NCBI GenBank assembly: GCA_047974225.1
Contig: JBKECD010000130.1
Coordinates: forward strand, 1-13,234
From: JBKEDC01 sp047974225
Lineage (GTDB): Bacteria; Bacteroidota; Bacteroidia; Bacteroidales; Prolixibacteraceae
DNA length: 13,234 nucleotides
Direction of reading: 5' to 3'
Made by a program: the position numbers and the translations under genes. Positions 7,559 through 13,234 of this stretch are shown piece after piece. Within the stretch, counting starts at the first letter, position 1; every line of letters starts with the position of its first letter. The notes beneath the pieces are model-generated. The model was not told the origin of the DNA and searched no databases. It worked only from the letters and a program-made list of their open reading frames with translations.

Positions 7559-8817
7559 AAGCAAAATTAATCTTCGCAGCACTAGCTGCCTGTGTGCTGG
7601 CGACAACCGCCACTGCACAAGAACAACACGGGTGGCGCGGTGCAAACCGCGATGGCATCTATCACGAAACAGGTCTGTTGAAAGAATGGGCAGCCACAGG
7701 TCCTGAGCAACTCTGGGAAACCCTCGATGCTGGCAAAGGCTATTCAAGCCCTGTGATTGTGGGCGACCGTCTTTACATCACTGGCATGAATGAAGATGAA
7801 ACGCAGGAAATATTCTCCGCCTATTCTCTCGATGGCAAGAAGATTTATGCGGTGGAATATAGCGAGGTGTGGAATAAAACCTACCCCGAAACACGCACCA
7901 CACCTGCAATTGTGGACGGGAAAGCCTATGTCATCAGCGGCATGGGGCGAGTGGTGTGCCTAAACATTGAAGACGGCAGCGAAGCGTGGTCGGTGGATGG
8001 CGTGGAGCAATTCGGCAGCGAGGTTGGCACATGGGGCACGTCGGAATGCCCGCTTGTCTTCGACGGAAAAGTGATTTATTGTCCGGGTGGACAGCAAACA
8101 GCCGTGGTGGCACTTGATGCTTCCACCGGCGCAACCATCTGGAAAAGCAAATCGCTGGAGCAAAAAAACAACTATGCTTCGCCCCTGCTGATCGAACACA
8201 TGGGCAAGCAGCAAATCATCGCCCTCACCGCAGCTGATGTCATCGGAGTGAACCCCGAGAATGGGGAGATTGAGTGGACGTATGGCGATTGGGGACAAAA
8301 TATGCTCGATAATGGTTGGGAGAAGATTGCACCCAACACACCGCTCTATAAAGATGGCAAAATATTCGTCTGCAATGGCTATAACATGGACTCTTTCATG
8401 CTTCAACTGAACAACGACCTGACGGGAGTGGAACTCTTGTGGTCGAGCAATGTGATGGACACCCATGTGGGCGGATTTGTGCTGCTGGATGGCATCATCT
8501 ATGGTTCGAACTGGGAGGACAATTCCAAAGGAAACTGGGCGGCAATTGACTGGAACACTGGCGAAACAAAATACGACCACAGCTGGGGAAGCGGCAAAAG
8601 CAAAGGGTCGATCATCGCTGCCGATAGCATGCTTTATATCTATGATGAGAAGCGTGGTTATGTGGGCTTGCTTCGTGCCACGCCCGATCAGTTTGACCTT
8701 GTGAGCGAGTTTCGCATCACTAAAGGCGAAGGACCGCATTGGGCGCATCCAGTCATTGCCGATGGAGTGCTTTACATCCGCCATGGCAACGCCTTGATGG
8801 CGTATGAGGTGAAATAG
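7555..8817 (+). CDS. Secreted PQQ-type beta-propeller protein
   Basis: A 420-residue exported protein. Residues 1-21 form a standard Sec signal peptide with an ATTATA-Q cleavage site, and no lipobox. The mature protein opens with WRGANRDGIYHETGLLKEW, a start I associate with PQQ-like propeller proteins that are frequent in Planctomycetes and Verrucomicrobia and present in some Bacteroidota. Propeller blades follow: SSPVIVGDRLYITG, TTPAIVDGKAYV, VALDASTGATIW, VIGVNPENGEIEWTYG, AAIDWNTGETKY, HPVIADGVLYIRHGNALMAY. No catalytic PQQ or heme c motif (CxxCH) is visible. It overlaps the permease stop by 4 nt, so it is probably made with, and works beside, the ABC complex in the periplasm. Its blades differ in sequence from the lipoprotein encoded upstream, so the two are not a recent duplication. 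Confidence 0.9.
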   Translation: MKAKLIFAALAACVLATTATAQEQHGWRGANRDGIYHETGLLKEWAATGPEQLWETLDAGKGYSSPVIVGDRLYITGMNEDETQEIFSAYSLDGKKIYAVEYSEVWNKTYPETRTTPAIVDGKAYVISGMGRVVCLNIEDGSEAWSVDGVEQFGSEVGTWGTSECPLVFDGKVIYCPGGQQTAVVALDASTGATIWKSKSLEQKNNYASPLLIEHMGKQQIIALTAADVIGVNPENGEIEWTYGDWGQNMLDNGWEKIAPNTPLYKDGKIFVCNGYNMDSFMLQLNNDLTGVELLWSSNVMDTHVGGFVLLDGIIYGSNWEDNSKGNWAAIDWNTGETKYDHSWGSGKSKGSIIAADSMLYIYDEKRGYVGLLRATPDQFDLVSEFRITKGEGPHWAHPVIADGVLYIRHGNALMAYEVK

Positions 8818-8883
8818 TGGTTTTTAGGGATTTACACTTTTACTCCCCTGTGAAATCATGCTTTCTTGTGTGAAAGACGTACT

Positions 8884-9148
8884 TGTTGCAGCATGCAGTA
8901 ATACAATCTTTCACAAAGAAAGGCTCACTGCATGGTGCAGTAACGCCATCTTATTAAATTTATTTTACACGACAGCGTGCAGTAATGCCTTCTTACGCAA
9001 AGAAAGGCGTTACTGCACCGTGCAGTAACGCCATCTTTCGCAAAGAAAGATTTGCTGCACCGTGCAGTAACGCTATCTCTCGCAAAGAAAGACTTGCTGC
9101 ACGGTGCAGTAACGCTACCTTTCACAAAGAAAGACTTGCTGCACGGTG
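8884..9148. repeat. 42-bp tandem repeat array, about 6.3 copies
   Basis: Units begin at 8884, 8926 (decayed, 43 nt), 8969, 9011, 9053, 9095, and a 12-nt partial unit at 9137. Units are 42 nt except the second. The conserved core is GTGCAGTAACGC, then ATCTTTC, CAAAGAAAG. Each unit has two folds: a CTGCAC-N-GTGCAG palindrome at the unit border, and CTTTC-GCAAA-GAAAG (7-bp stem ATCTTTC/GAAAGAT in the 9011 unit). The centre base of the palindrome changes between C and G while the arms are kept. There are no variable spacers. Confidence 0.9.
9006..9032. repeat. Perfect 27-nt palindrome in the array
   Basis: GGCGTTACTGCAC (9006-9018) and GTGCAGTAACGCC (9020-9032) are exact reverse complements around a single C. 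It sits at the border of the third and fourth 42-bp units; with a two-base bulge the pairing continues into GAAAG and CTTTC on the outside. Confidence 0.9.
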
Positions 9149-9219
9149 TATTTATACTTATTGAGCGACAGATAGAACTCAGGTTGAAGACGATTTCTCT
9201 AGTCAGTTTAAGTAGAATT

Positions 9220-9249
9220 ATTGGGGATTCGATTTTTCGTGTATCTTTG
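9220..9249 (+). promoter_or_regulatory. porV promoter (Bacteroidota type)
   Basis: A -7 box TATCTTTG (9242-9249) fits TAnnTTTG, and ATTG (9220-9223) lies 18 nt upstream as a -33 element close to the TTTG consensus. The predicted start site leaves a leader of roughly 15 nt before the porV ATG at 9268. Confidence 0.7.
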
Positions 9250-9267
9250 CAATCATAATTATCTGAC

Positions 9268-10380
9268 ATGAAGAAATTTCTCATTTTTCTGACAATCATA
9301 TTTAGTGCATTTTTCAGTGTAAGGCAAGCAAAGGCTCAGTCGGTAAATGGTGCGAACGTGATTTCCACAGCAGTGCCATTCCTCACCATTGCGCCTGACT
9401 CGCGTGGTGCCGCCCTCGGCGAAACGGGAGCCTCCACGTCGCCTGATGCTTATTCACAATTTTGGAACCCAGCAAAATATGCATTCATAGATGGGAAAAT
9501 GGGCTTGTCGTTATCCTATTCTCCATGGATGCGCTCGGTGATTGACGACATGAACTTGTCTTATCTCACCTACTTCGCTCGAATCAGCGACCGACAAACA
9601 TTCAGCACCGCCGTACGTTATTTTTCTTATGGCTCAATGACTTACTACAACACCGAAGGTCTGGTGCAATCCTATCTTAATCCCTATGAATTTTCGTGGG
9701 ATGTCGCCTATGCCACCAAGCTCACCCGAGAGATTTCAGCTTCGATAGCGTTTCGCTATATTCGTTCCGACATGGCTTCGGGGGACTTTGAGTCGGTGAG
9801 TGTGTCGCCAGCCAATGCTGTTGCCACCGATGTGGCTTTCTACTATCGGAGGGTGAACCGGAACGGCTATCTGCAAAATACCTACAATATAGGTCTGGTG
9901 CTGCAAAACATCGGCACGCCGATATCTTATGACGATGGAGTAACCCAAAACTATCTGCCTGCCAATTTTCGATTGGGTGGCGGATTTGAGATGGCACTTG
10001 ATAGATATAATCAGTTGAAATTTTCGCTCGATTTCAATAAGCTCATGACGCCCACCGATAATGGCACCGACTATGGTGTGATGGATGCCATCTTCCGCTC
10101 CTTCTCGGATGCACCCGGCGGGTTTAATGAAGAATTGCAGGAATTTACTACCTCAGTCGGGGCGGAGTATCTCTATGATGAAAAATTCGCACTTCGAGCG
10201 GGCTTCTTCAATGAAAATGAAAATAAAGGAGGACGAAGTCATCTCACCTTTGGTGCTGGCGTGCGTATTTATGCTTTTACTTTCGACATGAGCTATCTGT
10301 ATTCGCTATCAACGGTCAGCCCGCTAGCTAATACCATGCGCATTTCAGTGGCTTTTGATTTCTCGGAGTGGTTCAACTAA
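9268..10380 (+). CDS. porV: Type IX secretion system outer-membrane protein PorV
   Basis: Outer-membrane beta-barrel of 370 residues. In the type IX system PorV (LptO) carries cargo from the translocon to the PorU sortase for C-terminal signal removal and anchoring. A Sec signal peptide ends at QAKA-Q (residue 24). The family-diagnostic stretch follows: PFLTIAPDSRGAALGETG, then TSPDAYSQFWNPAKYAF. The rest shows alternating aromatic strands of a barrel, and the protein ends in an aromatic strand (SVAFDFSEWFN). Length is close to the usual 380-400. It has its own promoter and is followed after 11 nt by ispF. In Porphyromonas gingivalis, from memory, porU precedes and ispF follows porV; here porU is not upstream. 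PorQ and other PorV-like paralogues share the fold, but the sequence fits PorV best. Confidence 0.92.
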   Translation: MKKFLIFLTIIFSAFFSVRQAKAQSVNGANVISTAVPFLTIAPDSRGAALGETGASTSPDAYSQFWNPAKYAFIDGKMGLSLSYSPWMRSVIDDMNLSYLTYFARISDRQTFSTAVRYFSYGSMTYYNTEGLVQSYLNPYEFSWDVAYATKLTREISASIAFRYIRSDMASGDFESVSVSPANAVATDVAFYYRRVNRNGYLQNTYNIGLVLQNIGTPISYDDGVTQNYLPANFRLGGGFEMALDRYNQLKFSLDFNKLMTPTDNGTDYGVMDAIFRSFSDAPGGFNEELQEFTTSVGAEYLYDEKFALRAGFFNENENKGGRSHLTFGAGVRIYAFTFDMSYLYSLSTVSPLANTMRISVAFDFSEWFN

Positions 10381-10391
10381 AAAAATAAGAT

Positions 10392-10874
10392 ATGTTTAGA
10401 GTAGGTTTTGGATTTGATGTACACCGTTTGGCAGAGGGCGAAAGTCTTTGGCTTGGCGGAATTCAGTTAGCACATTATAAAGGCACGGTGGCGCACTCCG
10501 ATGGCGATGTGGTGCTGCATGCCATCAGCGATGCACTCCTTGGAGCGGCGAAGCTCCGCGACATCGGCTATCACTTTCCCGACACCGACCCAAAGTATAA
10601 GAATGCCGACAGTAAGCTCTTGCTCAAAGAGTGCATGAAGCTTGTGGAAGCCAAAGGCTACCGACTAGGCAATATCGACGTAACGATTGCTGCCGAACAG
10701 CCCAAGCTGAAGCCAGTCATTCCGCAGATGGAAGCTTGCATTGCTGAAATTCTAGGTGCTGATGAAGACCAAATCTCCATCAAAGCCACCACCACCGAGC
10801 GCATGGGCTTTGAGGGTAGGGAAGATGGTATTTCGACTTATGCGGTGGTGCTTTTGGTTAGCAGTAAGCTTTAA
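10392..10874 (+). CDS. ispF: 2-C-methyl-D-erythritol 2,4-cyclodiphosphate synthase
   Basis: Cytoplasmic trimeric enzyme of the MEP isoprenoid pathway; it cyclises CDP-methylerythritol phosphate to MEcPP with release of CMP. The 160-residue length is normal for the family. Metal ligands D9, H11 (GFDVHRL) and H43 (VVLHAISDALLGA) are present, as are HSDGD (35-39), DIGYHFPDTDP (57-67) and the C-terminal ATTTERMGFEGREDGI nucleotide-contact motif. It starts 11 nt after porV behind an A-rich leader (AAAAATAAGAT) and is very likely cotranscribed with it; there is no functional link to secretion that I know of. The last three codons and the stop lie inside a palindrome shared with the convergent peptidase gene. 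Confidence 0.98.
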   Translation: MFRVGFGFDVHRLAEGESLWLGGIQLAHYKGTVAHSDGDVVLHAISDALLGAAKLRDIGYHFPDTDPKYKNADSKLLLKECMKLVEAKGYRLGNIDVTIAAEQPKLKPVIPQMEACIAEILGADEDQISIKATTTERMGFEGREDGISTYAVVLLVSSKL

Positions 10875-10884
10875 GCTTACTGCT
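10860..10884. terminator. Bidirectional terminator palindrome over two stop codons
   Basis: AGCAGTAAGCTT (10860-10871) and AAGCTTACTGCT (10873-10884) are perfect 12-bp arms around one T. The palindrome contains the ispF stop (10872-10874) and the peptidase stop (10877-10879 on the - strand). A hairpin would form on either transcript. No T-tract follows on either side, so termination efficiency is uncertain. Confidence 0.65.
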
Positions 10885-12784
10885 TGCAACGACTCAGTCC
10901 CAACATCTGCTCCGCATAGCTTTCCGCAGGAATCACTTCCACATCCACCACTTCGCCAGCTTCGTTGAGGATTAGTTTTAATTCATTATTGACAAATCCC
11001 GCATAGGGCGCAATATTAAGGGCTTTAAATCGAGTGAGGATTTCGGCATGAAGCTCTGCATCAATTTGCACACCATAGTTTTCCACCAATGATTTTGCAG
11101 CAGCATAATCGCCTTCCGACTTCACTCGCTGAATCTCTTTCAGCAACTCACCAAAGAGTGTGCGAAGCTTGGTGTAGTCGTTAATCTTCACAAAAGTTTT
11201 GCCTTCACGCTGAATTAATTCCACCACTGCATCAGCCTTGCCATGTTCATAAGCCCATCGGGCGATGAGCTGACGGTTGCGCATGTGCGATTCCTCTAAG
11301 TCCTTGCCCAATTCGATGCGAGTGAGCTGAGTCAGCAGCCCATTGCGCATATAGGAATCATATTCCGCCTTGCCAGTTTCTTCGGAAGGGACTAAGCCAA
11401 GTTCGAGCAACTTTGGGTCAGCAATATAATATAGTGCGAAAAGGTCGGCACGAGTTTCCTCGATGGTCGAATAATAATTTTTGAGGTCTTCGGGCTTCAC
11501 GCCCGGCATCATCTTGCCCGAACCATGTCCGAGACATTCGTGAAGGTCGGTGTGCAGATTGCTCGCCAGCTCGCCAAAGTTCTTCGCACGCTCGATTTCT
11601 TCGACATCAGCGGCAAACTCCTCGCTCATGCCGTTGCCCAGCGCATCGGCAAAATAAGCTTGGGTGATATTCTCAATCGTTACAGACTTCGAGCCGTATT
11701 CCTCACGAATCCATTCGGAATTAGGCAGGTTGATGCCAATAGGCGTGGCAGGATAGCAATCGCCACCGAGCATCGCCACATGAATCACCTTGGCAGTAAC
11801 ACCTTTCACCTCCGACTTTTTAAATCTAGCATCGGTGGGGGAGTGTTGCTCAAACCAATCGGCATTTGCCGAAAGAATTTCGGCACGCTTCGTGCCCTCC
11901 ACATCTTTATAGTTCACAATCGACTCCCAGCTTCCCTTGATGCCGAGCGGGTCGCCATACACCTCGATGAAGCCATTCACAAAGTCCACCATGCCCTCAT
12001 TTTCTTGCGCCCACGCAATGCTGTAATCATCGAAAAGCGACAAATCACCTGTTTCATAATACTTCACCAAAAGGCGAATCACCTCGCGTTGCTGCGCATT
12101 TTCAGCAAAAGCTTTCGCATCATTCAGGTGCTTGATGATTTGTTGAATTTCTGCTCCATACTTCTCCTTTGCCGACCACGTTTCCTCATAAATGCGCCCC
12201 TTGTCATTCACCAAAGTAGAGTTCAAGCCCAGTGCAGGCGCATGTTCGCCATAAGTCTCATGGAGTATTCCGTAATATTCTTCGGCTTCAGCCTGCGAAA
12301 CACCACGATAATAATTCATGGCAGAATCATGCAGCAAATCACCTGAGCTATCAAGGCTCACACGCTTGGCTTCCACCGAAGGGTCGAAGATAATAGTCTT
12401 TAGCAATTCGATGTCATCGGCAATGTAATCCGATTGAGCAAGCAAAATATCGAAATCTTCGGCTGAAAATTGCGGTACGAACTTCTCCATCGAATAATGA
12501 TGGTGAATGCCGTTGGCAAACCACACCTGTTTCAGATAGACCTCAAAAGCAAGGAAAGCGGAAGTGCTTCGGTCGCCCGAATAAGTGGTATAGATGCTTT
12601 CGAGTAATCGACGAATGCGCAGGTTGTATCGGTTGTTTTGGTCGAAGAGAATATCACGACCGCACAGTGCTGCTTGGCTGAGATGATAGATATATTGCTT
12701 TTGCTTCAAAGAAAGCTGTTCAAATCCGGGCAATTCATAGCGCAGGATTTTAATATCGGCGAAACGCTCAAGGAAAACGCTCAT
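10877..12784 (-). CDS. M49 family zinc peptidase (dipeptidyl peptidase III type)
   Basis: A 635-residue metallopeptidase. M49 enzymes remove dipeptides from the N-terminus of short peptides. The family's two zinc motifs are both intact: HECLGH at 415-420 (H415 and H420 as ligands, E416 catalytic) and EETRAD at 442-447 (E443 as third ligand), the usual short distance apart. The Cys inside the first motif is the variant I recall from Bacteroides thetaiotaomicron DPP III. No signal peptide is visible at the N-terminus (MSVFLERFADIKILRY), and an in-frame stop at 12791-12793 excludes extension upstream, so a cytoplasmic enzyme is expected. It follows the RNA methyltransferase gene after only 6 nt and in the same frame, so the two are cotranscribed. 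Automatic annotation sometimes calls this family dihydrofolate reductase; nothing here supports that. Confidence 0.94.
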   Translation of the reverse strand: MSVFLERFADIKILRYELPGFEQLSLKQKQYIYHLSQAALCGRDILFDQNNRYNLRIRRLLESIYTTYSGDRSTSAFLAFEVYLKQVWFANGIHHHYSMEKFVPQFSAEDFDILLAQSDYIADDIELLKTIIFDPSVEAKRVSLDSSGDLLHDSAMNYYRGVSQAEAEEYYGILHETYGEHAPALGLNSTLVNDKGRIYEETWSAKEKYGAEIQQIIKHLNDAKAFAENAQQREVIRLLVKYYETGDLSLFDDYSIAWAQENEGMVDFVNGFIEVYGDPLGIKGSWESIVNYKDVEGTKRAEILSANADWFEQHSPTDARFKKSEVKGVTAKVIHVAMLGGDCYPATPIGINLPNSEWIREEYGSKSVTIENITQAYFADALGNGMSEEFAADVEEIERAKNFGELASNLHTDLHECLGHGSGKMMPGVKPEDLKNYYSTIEETRADLFALYYIADPKLLELGLVPSEETGKAEYDSYMRNGLLTQLTRIELGKDLEESHMRNRQLIARWAYEHGKADAVVELIQREGKTFVKINDYTKLRTLFGELLKEIQRVKSEGDYAAAKSLVENYGVQIDAELHAEILTRFKALNIAPYAGFVNNELKLILNEAGEVVDVEVIPAESYAEQMLGLSRCKQ

Positions 12785-12790
12785 GGGGGG

Positions 12791-13234
12791 TTATTTTTGG
12801 TTTTGTTTTTCGTAGTATTCTTTTTCAATCAAGGGGGCAGACTTGATGTGCCGGCGCATCCATTCGAGTTTGGTGCGCATTTTCTCTTCTTCTGAAAGTT
12901 GCCACGAAATGTCCGATTGGCGAAGCTTCCAGGTGAGGTGATGCAAAATAATTGCCGCCGACACCGAGATATTCAGACTCTCAGTGAAGCCATACATCGG
13001 GATTTTCAGAAACTCATCGGCTTCATTTTTCACCGTGTCGGAAATTCCAGTGAGCTCCGTTCCGAAGAAAAGCGCAATTTTTCCTTTGTGGAGGTCGAAG
13101 TCTTCCAGATTAGTATCTCCCTCATGCGGTGAAGTCGCCACAATCCGATAGCCATCGTTTCGCAATTTCTGAATCGCTGTGATGCTATTGTCTTCGCCCT
13201 CGCTATATCGGTGCACATTGAGCCATTTGGTCGA
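12791..13234 (-). CDS. trmH: TrmH/SpoU-family RNA 2'-O-methyltransferase, 5' partial
   Basis: The frame is open to the right edge, so the N-terminus is missing; 147 codons are visible, starting STKWLNVHRY. SpoU-class (SPOUT) enzymes transfer a methyl group from S-adenosylmethionine to a ribose 2'-OH in tRNA or rRNA. Motif 2 is seen as LFFGTELTGIS and motif 3 as IPMYGFTESLNISVSAAI, whose trefoil knot binds the cofactor. The C-terminal helix (EWMRRHIKSAPLIEKEYYEK) is the kind found in TrmH, which makes Gm18 in tRNA, rather than in RlmB. The exact RNA target is inferred from this tail. A GTG at 13214-13216 should not be taken as the start because homology continues upstream of it. It is first in a - strand pair with the M49 peptidase. 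Confidence 0.88.
   Translation of the reverse strand, partial: STKWLNVHRYSEGEDNSITAIQKLRNDGYRIVATSPHEGDTNLEDFDLHKGKIALFFGTELTGISDTVKNEADEFLKIPMYGFTESLNISVSAAIILHHLTWKLRQSDISWQLSEEEKMRTKLEWMRRHIKSAPLIEKEYYEKQNQK

Larger units (their letters stand above)
8818..9267. other. 450-nt gene-free region with repeat array and porV promoter
   Basis: Between the propeller gene and porV I find no convincing gene. The first part (8818-8883) is AT-rich with a weak hairpin CTTTC-TTGTGT-GAAAG near 8861-8876 that looks like a decayed repeat unit. Then comes the 42-bp array (8884-9148), a spacer without obvious structure (9149-9219), and the porV promoter. No strong terminator for the propeller gene is visible, unless the array hairpins serve as one. 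Confidence 0.7.

Noticed and set aside
7960..8784. 274-codon open frame on the minus strand inside the secreted propeller gene
   Set aside because: It lies wholly antisense to a gene with clear signal peptide and propeller blades; its translation has no recognisable domain and an odd Ile/His composition typical of a shadow frame.
2436..8817. PQQ-dependent alcohol or glucose dehydrogenases
   Set aside because: The propeller repeats are present, but no vicinal disulfide, catalytic Asp/Glu context or heme CxxCH motif is visible; the fold alone does not imply bound PQQ.
8884..9148. CRISPR array
   Set aside because: Units are contiguous 42-bp copies with no variable spacers, and no cas gene is nearby.
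8925..9299. Repeat-peptide gene on the minus strand
   Set aside because: Start is inside porV antisense, no promoter is seen, and the open frame follows from the 42-bp period; reported only as a low-interest finding.
11525..12346. 273-codon + strand open frame inside the M49 gene
   Set aside because: It is antisense to the peptidase catalytic region, has no recognisable domain, and is explained by codon bias of the real gene.

Overview
The window looks like a chromosomal piece of a Bacteroidota genome, most likely order Bacteroidales. The evidence is a PorV-type type IX secretion protein, a -7 promoter box of the TAnnTTTG type, A-rich leaders without Shine-Dalgarno sequences, and an M49 peptidase with the HECLGH motif that I recall from Bacteroides. 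Genus cannot be fixed from the sequence.

Left part (1-8817, all + strand): six densely packed genes. A 5'-truncated NuoF/HydB-type NADH-oxidising flavo-Fe-S subunit overlaps by 11 nt a 333-residue multi-cluster Fe-S protein, which overlaps by 4 nt (ATGA) a lipoprotein with a PQQ-type beta-propeller fold. After a 94-nt gap with a possible promoter come an ABC ATPase of the LolD/MacB class, a 1030-residue FtsX-type permease with about ten membrane spans, and a secreted beta-propeller protein that overlaps the permease by 4 nt. No hydrogenase, formate dehydrogenase or quinone-reducing subunit is present in the window. Two kinds of dispersed repeat have entered coding sequence here: a GTAAAAAG/GGGGAAA repeat forms the tail of the Fe-S gene and, inverted, encodes the lipoprotein signal peptide; a GGTTGCTGAGCGCAGCCGAAG-type repeat forms the N-terminal extension of the ATPase. 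My reading is a redox module plus an envelope module that may work together; this is inference from gene order.

Middle (8818-9267): a 450-nt stretch with no convincing gene, filled by about 6.3 copies of a 42-bp tandem repeat built from palindromes, followed by a good Bacteroidota promoter.

Right part: porV and ispF form a short + strand operon (9268-10874). It converges, with only 2 nt between stop codons, on a - strand pair: a 5'-truncated TrmH-family RNA methyltransferase followed by an M49 (dipeptidyl peptidase III) enzyme. A perfect 25-nt palindrome covers both stop codons of the convergent genes and probably ends transcription in both directions.
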